Under the pieces are notes generated by a model, which saw nothing but the letters and a program-made list of their open reading frames with translations, made no database searches and was not told the DNA's origin. Positions 1-10,800 of a stretch of DNA of 64,000 nt are shown here, piece after piece. The stretch covers positions 33,188,527 to 33,252,526 of the forward strand of contig OX485808.1 in the NCBI GenBank assembly GCA_950295325.1, given 5' to 3'. How positions within the stretch are numbered: position 1 is the stretch's first letter; each line of letters opens with the position of its first letter. A program made the position numbers and the translations under genes. This DNA is from Polytrichum commune (Eukaryota > Streptophyta > Polytrichopsida > Polytrichales > Polytrichaceae).

Positions 1-283
1 TATATTTATTTTTTAGGGATCTTGGTGGATGGTGTTGTTGGCATGGTAGGGGGCATTGATTACAAGGGGGGTGGCAAAATAATTGATTAGCTATGTTAAG
101 TGCGCTTTTGATAAGTTTAGAAGGAGTGGAGTGGTAGATTTTGAATTCGTCCAGGTTCATTAGAGTGGTACCATTAGGCATGGTAATTTGGTCTAGTGTG
201 ATTATATTATGTACAAGTAGTTTGTGTAGTAATTTAAGTGAGGTGTTGGGATTTAGGCCATGAAGCATTTGTGCTTCCTGCAT

Positions 284-2139
284 TCATGCAATTTCAAGTG
301 GGGATGGGGTTAGTAGGAAATTGTTTATTGTACTTTTTAGGTGGACTCCAGCTTTATGTTTGAGCAAGAATAATGTTCTAGTGATGGGTGATCTAACACA
401 GTGGTGGTATTTAATGCGGGTGATTTCCTTAGAGCCCCCATATTTGGCGAGTATGAATTGAAGTAGACCAACATATATTTTCCCAATTCTACATTTATCA
501 TTGAGGGCGTTTTGTAGTTGTTCTCCAATGCATCTTAAATAGGCATTTTGTAGTGAGAATGCTTCGATTCCGAATAGATTGTGTGGGAGTTGTGTAGCGA
601 TGTTAGATGTGCATTTGGATATTCCGCATATCGTTTTGTGAAGTGCTATGATTTTTTTATCGAGTTGTTTGATAGCTGGTATGGAGTATGGCACTGCGTA
701 GAAGCTGTATGCTATTCCAGCACGTATGACTGTATCTGCCATGTTTATTTTTTGTTTCATAGTAGCTAGGCATGTTACAAGGGCTTGACACTGTTTTATT
801 AGTTTAGCTGTAGTGGTATTTATTTGTGTTTTGCATTTGAGTGATGGTGCAAGATTTATTCCTAGATACGTGTATGGTTCATGTTGGTTTAAGACTGGTA
901 TAGGTTGGTTTCTGTAGTTGATATTGGTAGATTGGATTAGGGCTTTAAAGGTTGTGGGATGAAGTTTGGATTTGTTTGGGCATCTAGTTATTGCGCACTT
1001 GGGTATTCCAAGATCCATTCCTGCCCATTCGCAGAATTTGTCTAGTTTGTTGAATTGTGTTTGTAGTGTCTCTAGTTTATTGGCGATTGCTGCTAGGTCA
1101 TCTGCATATGCTGCTGATGAGATTTTAATTTTAGATGTACCAAAAGTGTATCCATTATTCCCTTGTTGTAGCCATTTGAGGAGGGGTTCTAGGAATATGA
1201 TAAATAGATATGGGCTAAGGGTATCACCTTGTATTGTACCTCTTTGAATGGGAATTGGTAAGGTTTTACCGAAGTGTTCACCAGTGAATATTGTTGAGGA
1301 TTGTGAATATATGTTTCCTATGAGATTTATGGAGTCAGTGGGATATCCCAGATCTTTCATTATGGCTAAAAATCTGGCGTGATCAATGGAGCCGAAGGCG
1401 TTTTTGAAGTCAATGTAAAGGATATATATATCTTGGTTCGTGAGTCTTGCGTCTTCAAGCGCTGCGATTAATAATTGGATTTGTCTAGAAGTGCTGCTCT
1501 CTGCTCTAAATCTTTATTGATTATCGTGTAATATTTGGTATTTTTCTCCATACGCTGATAGGATAGAAGTTAATGTACTCGTGTAGAATTTATATATGGT
1601 GTTAGCTAGTGTAATAGGTCTATGGTTTGTTAGTTGTGATGGGTTACCTTTTTGTATAGTAAAACTGTTAGACTGGTTTTCCATGATGCAGGGATTTGTT
1701 TTTGTTTATAACAATGTTTAAAAAATAAGAAGAGTAATTTATGGAAGCATGGAGGCATGTTTTTTAGAATTGAATTGGGTATTTTGTCTGGGTCTGGGGG
1801 TTTGTTATTATTTAGGTTTTTAAAACAAAAGTCGTATATTTCTTGGTCAAAATACGTGTGTAAAGGGGTTTGGGGTTCTCCTCGTTTGTCAATGATGTAT
1901 CCATCTAAGTCATGCCATGGATATTGCCGGACTCCACATGTGCAGTGTAGTGGGTGTTTATTTTTATATTGGCACGTGGGAACTGTAGGACGGTTACTGA
2001 TGGATTGTTGCGTGTATATTTTTGTTGCGATGTCTTCTGGGTTAGTTAATATATTGTTTTGTCTATCAATGATGGAGTCCAGGAGTGAGGTTTCAATGTT
2101 ATTGAAGACTTTTCGATTTATCTTTTTGGGTTTTTTCAT
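284..2139 (-). pseudogene. LINE reverse transcriptase region (broken)
   Basis: The part at 1630-2139 holds the linker and the first RT blocks (IPASWKTSLTVLLYKK). A frameshift near 1646 moves the frame on to NPSQLTNHRPITL. An in-frame TAA near 1519 interrupts the next block. Motif A (YIDFKNAFGSIDH, with the catalytic Asp) lies at about 1380-1430. The open frame 284-1360 then carries motif B (QGDTLSPYLFIIFLEPLL) and motif C (AYADD), followed by thumb-like sequence with FCEWAGM. The order A, B, YADD is diagnostic for a reverse transcriptase. With one frameshift and one stop inside the domain, this copy cannot make a full enzyme. Confidence 0.85.
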
Positions 2140-2410
2140 ACATTTGACGGTATTTTGATACGGCCTTTAAAATGCAGTGTTTGGTGTATTTTGTGGTGAT
2201 TTTTCTGGCTTCTTTATTTGCATTTTTTGCGATGGTTGCTATGGCATCAATCCATTCAGTAGGAGATGCCGTTGTAACAGGTGGGTGTGGGATGTTTGTG
2301 TGTTGGTGGTTTCGTATATTGTTTAGGATGGGGTATGCTTGCCAGAGTGGATCGTATTGTACAATGTATATGGTTTTCCTGATGAGGTGATATGTGTTGA
2401 GGTGTCTTTT

Positions 2411-2897
2411 TCATTTTCTCGCAAGTTTGCGTGGCAAAAACCCACCTTGTTGTGATGTTCTGTTCGTAAGGTTGGGTAATGGGTCTGCTTTACAGGTTTT
2501 TTCAATTATTTCTGAAATTTTGTATACAATGTGGTCGAATGTTGTACAGGCTTCCGCCCATTGATCCGGGCTTAAGTGTTGGTGGTTTTCAAGTAGGGTG
2601 GTAAGGGCTTTTATTTGTGCAGAGTTTTCTTCGAAGAATGTTATGTTGAATTTTTCGATGTTTTCTGGTGGTATTGGGTTTAGTATTCTAGTTGGTGACG
2701 TGTTTGTGGGGGGTGGGGATCTGGCTATAAGGGTGTTGTGGGGGATATGTAGTACAACTGGATAATGGTTTGAGTTTAGATTCATGTTTGTGTTTGTGGT
2801 AGAAATGAATTTGTTGTTGTCTGGTGAGTGAATGTGGAATCCATCTATTAGACTTGTTGATGTATAATTATAGCCTCCTTGCCTGGAGATGCTAGTG
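2411..2897 (-). pseudogene. LINE endonuclease C-terminus and linker (frame-shifted)
   Basis: The 124-codon open frame at 2411-2785 begins MNLNSNHYPVVLHIP, which matches the last endonuclease block (S-D/N-H-x-P, holding the catalytic His), with Asn where Asp is usual. The preceding bases, 2786-2897, encode a stretch with SLIDGFHIHSP in a continuing frame, typical of the region between the GDFN and SDH blocks. A proline-rich linker towards the reverse transcriptase follows. The segment is separated from the upstream ORF by a frame change, so it is part of the same broken coding region. Confidence 0.6.
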
Positions 2898-4160
2898 TTA
2901 GTTGGGATATATTCTAGGTTGAGTGATGCGGTGAAAATTTTCCATTGGTAATCTTCTTCTTGTGGAGGGGGTGTTAATGTTGTTATTTTGTCTGCGTCTA
3001 AGTGCGATATCTCGGTTAAAGTCCCTACATAATGTATACATGTGATTGGGGTGTATAGTAATTTCGTTAGTGATTTCGTTCTTAAGGTGTGGAATGAGGT
3101 ATGTGTCTTCTAAGTGTGTAGGCATGTACATGTGTATGATTAGCCAAGGTATTAGTGGATGGTTATTTATTTTAATTATTTGTAGGTATGGGGATATATT
3201 TACTGGCGTGGGAATTTTTGTGATATTCCCAGAGAATGCATATTTCTTGTGGATAAGTGTGAGTAAGCCTCCTCTTCCGGGGGTATAAGACATTATTTGT
3301 TGTATGCATCTTGTGAGTGCATGTGTGTTGTTGAAAATGAATTTAAATTCCGGAAATAGGTTTTGTATGTATTTTGTAGATTTATTTGCAGTTAGTTTGG
3401 TTTCTTGGATATGTATGATTGCTGTGTTGTTTAGCGAGTTGTTTATTAGGCTTTGTAGGTTTGGTAATGATGTGTTGAGTGATGACGTATTCCATGTTAT
3501 TATGTTTGTTTCGTGATCGGTGTCGGTGTCGGTATTAATTCTTGGGGTTGGTGTGGAAGTAGCTGGGGGTAGGGGTGGGTGTGAATATTCGTTGATGTTT
3601 TCTAGGCATCGGAGTGCTTCGGTGATCAATTGATTTGGGAGGAAGGGAAATTTATTTTGAAGGGTGATTGGTGTTGGTGTAGTATCTTGGTTGCGAATAA
3701 ATTCATATATCTCTGTGTGTATTGAATTTTTTGGGTATATTATATCTTGATTGTTTTCTACAAAAGTTGTGTAGGGGTGAGGTGTTGATATATGCCTTTC
3801 GGGGGGGTTGGTGAGGTTGGCCAGTCTGATAATCAATGTGTTCGTCCATATGTTATTAAAGTGGTAATTTTGGGGTTGGACTAGTATGTTATTGCATGTG
3901 TTTATTGAGGGGTGGATGGTGATGATTAGAGCGTATAGCATATGGGTTAGTGGTGATTGCCTTTGTGTTTGGATATATTGATGTAGATGCGGGTAGGTGG
4001 TTATTGCTTGAGGGTGTAATGGGTGTGTGTTTTTTAGTATGGGGCCAAATGTGTTTGCTATGTGTTGGTATTCAGGTTGTAGTTTTATATTGTTTGGAAT
4101 GAAGTAGATGTTGGCTCTTTTTTTGTATGTAGCAGGGTATGTATGTAGGATGTTAGGCAT

Positions 4161-4187
4161 TGGTCCGGGGTTGGGTTCTATGTCCCC
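4161..4187 (-). other. 2A-like ribosome-skipping motif (GDIEPNPGP)
   Basis: The minus-strand codons read GDIEPNPGP, preceded by the leucine-rich KLELLKC. This fits the 2A consensus D-(V/I)-E-x-N-P-G-P, in which the bond between the last Gly and Pro is not formed during translation. It sits about 102 residues from the ATG, ahead of the endonuclease, the place where 2A-like motifs are known in some animal and trypanosome non-LTR elements. Skipping activity here is inferred from the motif only. Confidence 0.8.
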
Positions 4188-4435
4188 GCATTTTAGCAAT
4201 TCTAGTTTGTTAATAAAGTAGTATCCGTGGGAATGGAGTGTTTTTGGATTTTTTATGTTTGTTTTTAGATATATTATGATTGTGAACTTGGTTGTAGTAA
4301 AGAGGTTAGGTATAGCGGGTATGATGTTTTCTATTTGTTTGGGTGAGAAGTGTGAGTTTGTATTTTTTATAGATTTTTGGCTTGTTATTGAGTTAGGTCT
4401 CCAGTTATCTATGAAGTGGTATGTGTTATTATTTG

Positions 4436-4461
4436 TGTGGCGAGGCCGGTAGGCCGAGGCC
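4436..4461. repeat. 26-bp GC-rich repeat, copy 1 of 2
   Basis: A GC-rich island in otherwise AT- and GT-rich DNA. The same 26 bases recur exactly 300 bp away at 4736-4761. The core GGCCGGTAGGCC (4444-4455) can fold into a 4-bp hairpin. On the minus strand it overlaps the ATG of the 2A-containing ORF. It may be part of a repeated LINE 5' untranslated or promoter unit, which is inference. Confidence 0.7.
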
Positions 4462-4735
4462 ATTGTATCTTTTGGGTGAGGTTGGTATTTTGAATGAGGG
4501 TTTAATAGGTATTTGAAATAGGGTTTGTGATGGTGTTTGATGTTGAGGTGAGGTTTATTTAAGGTGAGTAGTTTATATTTATTTTTTGTAAATAAATTAG
4601 GTAAGGCAATTATTGTTTTTTGTGTAGTTTTTGGGAGGTAGTGTATAGGTTTAGTATGTTGGTGGGTAGGCTTTGTGATTGTGTTAATGATAGGGTTGAG
4701 GGAGTGGTAGTGTATATATCGTGTTAGTTTTATTT

Positions 4736-4761
4736 TGTGGCGAGGCCGGTAGGCCGAGGCC
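4736..4761. repeat. 26-bp GC-rich repeat, copy 2 of 2
   Basis: Identical over 26 bases to 4436-4461, including the GGCCGGTAGGCC hairpin core, with a spacing of exactly 300 bp. The DNA between the two copies does not look clearly repeated by eye, so the element itself rather than a 300-bp tandem unit appears conserved. Confidence 0.7.
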
Positions 4762-4866
4762 GTATTGTGTACTTTGTTGTATTGGATAGGATATTGTTGT
4801 ATTGTGAGTAAATAGATTTGTTTTTGTAAGGTGTTGGGGGGGGTTTTCTTTGTGAATTTTTGATGT

Positions 4867-4888
4867 TATAGTATTCATGAATACTATA
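4867..4888. repeat. 22-bp perfect palindrome at the presumed 5' edge of the LINE
   Basis: TATAGTATTC followed by ATGAATACTATA is its own reverse complement. It lies where the strand-biased LINE sequence gives way to ordinary AT-rich DNA. It could be a junction feature or a chance AT-rich palindrome. Confidence 0.5.
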
Positions 4889-6594
4889 GGTAGGGTTTCA
4901 TTTTTAGTATATATTAATAATTTAATAATGTTTTTTATTTTTAGTATATAAATATACTATAAGTAATTTATAATTGTACGCCGCCGGGATGTTTGTCGAA
5001 ATTAGTTTGTCAAGTCCATATTGTTTTCAATTTCCGATATGTCCGGATGAGCCGCTTCGATAGCATCCAAGGTAATCTTCATTTGCCTTTGAAGGAGTTG
5101 TATTTGGAGCTTGGAATTCTTGTTTGACTCCGCTTGCACATGGTCGGCATAAACTTTTGCCTCTTGCACAATCTCACCTTTAAGGTTCACCATTTCCTTT
5201 CGTATTTCATCCGTCCCATTTTTTACCGCTGCTTCTACCATCTTGTTGAGATCTTTGTTGGTGATGTTTTGGTGCGGTCCATTCTCCAGAGCTTGGATGG
5301 TGTTTGCAAGTGCGGTGTTCACGTCTGAAAATTCAAGTCTAACTAGCTCTTCTTTACTAGGTGCATTTATTCCGTCTAGACTTTTTGGATGGGGGATAAA
5401 TTCAACATATTTACCAAATATTTTTTCATTTTTCTTAACAAATTTCTTGTAGACAAACGAGTTGAGGCATTGGACATTGCATGAGCCCGTATGCTTCCCG
5501 TTCTCAAGTCTAAAGTAAAAACTGAGAACATTTAGTTCTCCCATGCATTTTCGGATTCCTTCTTCGATTTGCATGGTTGTTTTTACCTTATTGAGGTTAC
5601 GGGCAATTAGAATGAGTGCATTCTTTCGGGCTTTATCATCTTCTGAGAGTTTTTCGTTACTTGCAAAGTTTACATCTACTATTTCATTGAAAAACGAAAG
5701 TTTGAGTGCTTTAATTCTTTTGGCTTCTTCTGGAGAGGGTGCTTTAATCCAAGCAAACTCTGCATCCGCCGATTTTTGCACATTCGTTATTTCAAAGTCA
5801 AGGCCTCGTCGAAATCCATCCCCAACTATTTCTACAAACAAATCATAGCATTCTTTACCCTTGATTGACGGGGTTGTGACTTTGATGGAGAGCATGGATG
5901 CAATTGCAATGGTATCAAAGGATTTACACACTTTGCCTATAGCATGTGTAAATTGGCCAAGCTTGAGGATGAAAGGTCTCAATCCACAGAGAAGGCCATA
6001 TCCATCCATTTCAAGGTTTTTAAGGTGGAGTTTAATAATTCCACTCCATCTTTTGGTCCCATGAATACAAAGGACAGCTATGGGCTCTCTTAGGACTTCC
6101 CCGACCTCTATCCTCATTGTTTTTAGTCTCTCCTTTGTTAAGTTGAGTATCACATCTCTATCCAATTCTATTTTTTCAATTTCAAAATGGATAGATATGT
6201 GATAGTCCAAAGCAAATCCATGGTCACCCACTTCCACATCTGAAGGAATGTGCACTATTAGAAAATCATGACCAAATCAACAAAGAATCAACAGATCTTT
6301 GTCGATCCGGGCACTGCAATGACCGATTTCACTGATTTTTGAATTTTTGTAAAAATCAACAGTTTACTGCCTACATTTTTGTTGATTAGAATAGTACAAT
6401 GACCAAATCAACAAAATTTTAGTAAATGTGAAATCTTTTTTGAATCTTTTTTGAAATATTCTAGGATCTATTGGAATATTGTAAAATCTTTTTAATTTTT
6501 TGCAATTTATGGACTTGTAAGTGTATGGGTATGGAAATAATTACGAATTCAAAGGTGTTTAAATATTATAAATATTATATTAGTTGATAGTTAA

Positions 6595-6910
6595 TTTTAT
6601 ATATATTAATATATTAATATGTATAATATGTATATAATATATGTAACATATAATATATATATGTATATATATGTCTGTATATATATATGTATATATGTAT
6701 ATAATATATGTATACAATATATGTAACATGTATGTATATAATATATAATATATAAATATGTATACATTTACAGTAAATATATACAGTATATATTTACTGT
6801 AATTATATACTGTATATATACTGTAATTATATAATGTAATTATATATTGTATATATTTACTGTAATTATATACTGTAATTATATACTGTATATATTTACT
6901 GTAAATATAT
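6595..6910. repeat. AT-rich simple repeat with tandem tactgtaattata-like units
   Basis: Almost pure A/T sequence of ATAT and TATGTATA units, with several repeats of a unit like ctgtaattatatactgtatat towards the right end. It forms the left core of the CACTA-like element. No coding potential. Confidence 0.8.
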
Positions 6911-6984
6911 ACATCAAGTAGGTAGTAAAGAGAAATTAGTGGCCTTATTCTAGAAAGGTTTAAAACACTTCGTTTATATCATGT

Positions 6985-7215
6985 GTGATGTGATGACCTA
7001 GTGGTTAAGGCACATTTGTGGGTATCACTAGGTGCAAGGTTCGATTCATGTGGCCGACACCTTCGGCCTTGGCTCTGCCACCTATGTGAGTGGTAGGTAG
7101 TCTATACTTGTAGGTGACGTATATCTTGAGGGTTACTTTGGAGGGGTTAGGAATTGCAGATCTGACATTTATTCATTTTTTATTTTTTAATGTTATATAT
7201 ATATATATATAATAA
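6985..7215 (+). repeat. tRNA-derived SINE inside the CACTA-like element
   Basis: A polymerase III A box (tgacctagtggttaagg, about 6994-7010) and a B box (ggttcgattc, 7038-7047) are spaced as in a tRNA, followed by a tRNA-unrelated body and an AT-rich tail with a TA repeat. The stem and anticodon arms of a real tRNA are not intact, so it is a SINE and not a tRNA gene. Confidence 0.75.
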
Positions 7216-7823
7216 GTTTTTTTTTAAAAATATTTTTGTGACCATATCAACAGAAAAAATCAACAAAATTGTGTTACATCATGTCCAGGTCAACGCGTCC
7301 TAAGTAACAACCGCGACCAACGCCTTTCTGTTGATCCGGACGCAAAATTTTCTACTAGTGCTGGGTGAGATTGTAGTGCATTCCCTCCTTACCATCCGTT
7401 CGTATGGAAGGCCACTGTTCTTGGGCAACGAACGGAAATGAGGGAGATGACTCCACCATTTCATGTGCTTCAGACTCACACATATTTTTTTTGACTAACT
7501 CAGTGAAAGAAGGTGTTTGAATGAGAGGCATGTTGGCAAATTTTGCAATTGTGTTCATAGCTTGAAAACCAAGCCAATAGGGGGGGGCGTGTTCTCTCAG
7601 TGGGTGCTATTCCTTTAATTTTTTTTTGACTTGACAATACCACAGCAAGCACTGGACATTTTCCACTTGTAGAATCTATATTTTCATTTTCAAACAACTT
7701 ACGGGATGATGAGGTTGGAGTGATGGTTGCCATTCTGATATAAGCAAAGCAAACAAACGTTTTGTACTTTAGTTTTGAATGAGGTATACTTCTTATTTTC
7801 TTTCCTCTAATTCTTTTCCACAA

Positions 7824-10800
7824 ATTAAGTTGTGGACCTCCTAGGAATTGAGAGTGAAAGAAGAAGTGATTGCATGTTCTAACATCATATGAGTACTAGT
7901 ATGAGTACAACTTGCATTCATCCTATGATAACACCTTTTCCTATTCATATGAATCTTCATATTAGTATTTACAAATTGGTTGTAAGTGCTCTTATGTAGA
8001 TTATGATTTGTCACAACTCTAACATTCCATACATCTCCTAAGCATTTGAGGCAAGTATAACTAAAAGCACAAGCATCTACCGTTACTACCACGGATCCAT
8101 TATTTCTAATGGAACATACATTTATGATATGAACATTAAGGTTGTTATACCATACCTTTGGATTTATGACGTTCTTATATGTGTTTTTAAAGCAAGAGTT
8201 TGTAAGGCATTCCCATGTGGTATGAGAGTTGACACTGAGAGTATATCCAGTATGGTGTGGCTAGTACTAGCCACATAATGATAACAAGGTAGGTTGCATA
8301 TGCAACCTTCATTTTGCTTACTATCCTAACAAACCTATCAATGCTATGATGTGTCTAAGACTATGTGTGTGCCTATGTGCAAATAATGAGAAAACAAATT
8401 TACGTGTAAACTTACCAAGCGGATGAAGGGCAGCAAAACTACTTCTACTTTTAGGGAGCAAAAAAGAAGCTAAGTGCCTAGTTAACTAATGTGTGTGTGT
8501 GTTTCTAATTGATTAAGTGTGTATCTACTGTGATTTTAGTTTGTTTCGTTTGTGTGTGTGTTCTCTATGTGTCTAAGTGCCTATCTAAGTGGGGGTTTTG
8601 CATATGCAACCTTCATACTACCTCCTACATAAGAAATTGCTATGTGACTAATTATTGCTTATGTGTGTGCATCTAAGTCTATGTGCAATGGATGGTTAGG
8701 AATCTTACCTTGGAGTTTTTGGTCGCACAATGGACCTCTAGCAGCTCCTCTTCAGCAGCTCCTTTCGAATTCCAGATAGTCGTTTGTTCCAACTTGGCCA
8801 GCAACTTGCTACTGGTTGGTAATCAAGCTGCAACTAGCTCCTCTCAGCAGCACCTCCGAAATGTATCAACTTAGCAATTTTGGCAGCTCCTCGCAGTGAG
8901 CCAAGTGGACACTTTTCCTTAGTCTCACTGCCACCCTTCACCACTCCTCCGTGACCTCGGGGTTGACTCCAGCAGCTTCAAGTTTCGGTGCAGTAATGAC
9001 TTCGTATACTCCAGCAGCAACCTCGTGTCCTCCAACCAAAATTTTTTTCTCTCTCTAATTATTCTTATAGCAGCAAATAAAATGTACTGTCCTAGCAACT
9101 TCGGTGGTGGAAGTCGAGAAGCAGCAGCAGCTTCGGTGTCAGTAGCAACTTCGGTGGAGAAACAACTCTATTTCTAAATGATTACAGCAGTTCTGATCTT
9201 TGAGAATAAAGGCAGTAGTCAACCCCCACCCCTTTCTCTTCTCTTTTCGGAAAACTCTCCTCTGGGGTTGATCCTTCACCTGTTCAAGGTGACTCTTTCT
9301 CTTCCCTTTCCGGAGAACTCTCCTCCGGAGTTGATCCTTCACCTTTTCAAGGTGACTCTTAAGGGGGGAGAGTCGGAGCTTCTGATCTCTTTCTCTGAGA
9401 CTGTATGAGGGCTGGTATCTCCTTCGGCTTAGCTACCACTTTTCCTCCTCACTCTTAATAACTATGGGTATTATGCGATCTTCACTAAACTAGTATTCTG
9501 GGGTGGATGCTTCTGATTCTTACTAAGGACGAGCTAAGTTCTCCCAAGATCTGATTCTCACTAATCTCTAGATCTTTCTCTATGAACCCACGATAACTCT
9601 TGTATTCTTACTGGTCTCCTCACCCTATTTGCCTCTTTGGTTAGTTTCTATGGTGGTGGTGCTTACCACCTTTGTTTCAATAGTAACTAATAAATCTATG
9701 TTGATATTGGTTGTGCTCCAGAGATCAATGATGTATCTAAGCTAGTTGAATCAGTAGTTTTGGGTCTTCTTGGATTAACTGTTCTCGGCCAGATCGGTAT
9801 GTATGTGATGTTTTGTCACCTTCTATGCACACAGGGTGTCTATTGTAGTAGCTGGTTTGTTTGATAGCAAGGGTTGAGCTAAGATGAAGTGTTTTGAGTG
9901 TGGGTTTTGAACTAAATCTTGATCTGCACTGAGTTGGTTTTGTTTTGAGAGCACCTATCGAACTAAACAATTTCTTCCGACACAGTTTCTTCCCTAAGCA
10001 GTTTGAAGCAGGTTGGATCTAACTTATAGATTTGATCTAGATCTAGTTCTAGTTTTAATCAAAGTCAGAGTTAGATCTAAGCAGAGTTTGGGCTAAGAGT
10101 AACCTGGTTTACTTCGGCTGAAGTTGAAGCAATTTTCTCTTCACGGGATCATGTTTCTCGTTGCTGAAGCGTCACTCCTCAACTGCAACACTTTGTCAAT
10201 TTCACATATCAGTAGTATCACAGCAACGATGTGGTCTCTTCACTGCAAATCAGTAGATCAGCTCTTTCGATCTGTCACTGGTTTAGTTTCTTCTCGTTCG
10301 CAGATCCTTTGTTGTATTCTCGCTATCCGCCTCCTTCCGTGACCGTCTCTTCTACGTTTGTACCACCTTCTAAACAACGTCTTCTTCGGCTGGCTCCTTC
10401 AGTGCCTCCTTCGGTCGCCTTCTTCAGTGCACTGCTATGGATCTGAGCTTGTAATCGCAGATGTGCAGTGTGGTCGATCTATGAGAAACTATGCATCTAC
10501 ACTTCGAGGATTTGTGGCGGCAATAGTAGCAGTGTCTTCGAACTAGTTCTGCATCAGCGGTAGTGTCTCTTCACAAATGTCAGCAGCAGTGTCTTCACAG
10601 GTTGCAGCAGCATCAGCGCTCTCTTCTTTGGTGGTGTTTGACGGAGGTTTCGGAGAGAAAATGAGATGGTTGTGGGGGTGAGTGAGGGGCTTTTATTCTG
10701 TGGGGGAAGTTAGGGTGGACCGCTTCCGGCGTCCTTTCGGCACCTGAAAGGGTGGGTGGCCAGGAGAGAAGTTTCGAGGAGCAACAAAAAATGCCGCTAC

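Larger units (their letters stand above)
2898..4463 (-). pseudogene. LINE ORF, N-terminal part: leader, 2A-like motif and endonuclease core
   Basis: This is a 521-codon open frame starting at an ATG inside a GC-rich 26-bp repeat. Residues 1 to about 102 form a leader that ends in a 2A-like motif. About 190 residues of N-, T-, H- and P-rich sequence of unknown function follow. The exonuclease/endonuclease/phosphatase fold then begins, with recognisable blocks: NIITWNTSSLN, IHIQETKL (catalytic Glu), YTPGRGGLL, MYMPTHL and CRDFNRD (the GDFN block with Gly replaced by Arg). The frame is lost just after this block; the rest of the endonuclease continues in another frame downstream. The family is established by the block order. 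Function as a retrotransposon endonuclease is inferred, and this copy is very likely inactive. Confidence 0.8.
1..4866 (-). mobile_element. Decayed non-LTR (LINE-type) retrotransposon, left end outside the window
   Basis: Read on the minus strand, the element has a leader with a 2A-like motif, an apurinic-type endonuclease and a reverse transcriptase, in LINE order. The coding strand is strongly A/C-rich and G-poor throughout (the plus strand reads as T and G), a bias that stops near 4866 and marks the likely 5' end. Frameshifts and at least one in-frame stop break the reading frame, for example near 1646 and at the TAA near 1519. The 3' end and any poly(A) tail lie beyond position 1. The reverse transcriptase does not look like the common plant L1 type to me, but I cannot assign a clade by eye. 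Confidence 0.85.
6253..7360. mobile_element. Non-autonomous CACTA-like DNA transposon (1,108 bp)
   Basis: The left end reads CACTATTAGAAAAT and the right end, reversed, CACTAGTAGAAAAT: 14-bp inverted repeats with one mismatch, of the classic plant CACTA (CMC/EnSpm) type. Sub-terminal repeats of ATCAACA occur at both ends, as expected for this family. Flanking triplets are GTG and CTG, a 3-bp target duplication with one mismatch. No transposase is encoded; the inside is AT-rich microsatellite plus a SINE. It interrupts the ORF1-like gene, whose two halves abut the element ends. Confidence 0.8.
5002..7733 (-). pseudogene. Repeat-derived ORF1-like protein gene, split by a CACTA-like insertion
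   Basis: Two open stretches belong to one former coding region on the minus strand. The upstream part (7733 to 7361) begins MATITPTSSSRKLF, changes frame at a run of G at 7578-7585, and runs on through SFTELVKKN to the transposon edge. The downstream part (6252 to 5002, about 416 codons) resumes directly at the other edge with HIPSDVEVGDHGF. It includes WSGIIKLHLKNLEMDGYG, a charged middle, and a C-terminal segment rich in Gln, Glu and Lys that could be coiled coil. I do not recognise the family. The basic, charged make-up and the SFTELVKKN block recall ORF1 (nucleic-acid-binding) proteins of plant LINEs, but this is a guess. Base composition differs from the LINE next to it, so it is probably a separate element. 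Confidence 0.55.

Noticed and set aside
6994-7047. Possible tRNA gene
   Set aside because: A and B boxes are present, but acceptor and anticodon stems do not fold and a SINE-type body and tail follow; called a SINE instead.
9233-9358. CRISPR-like or satellite array
   Set aside because: Only two adjacent 63-bp units with no spacers; a simple tandem duplication in plant DNA.
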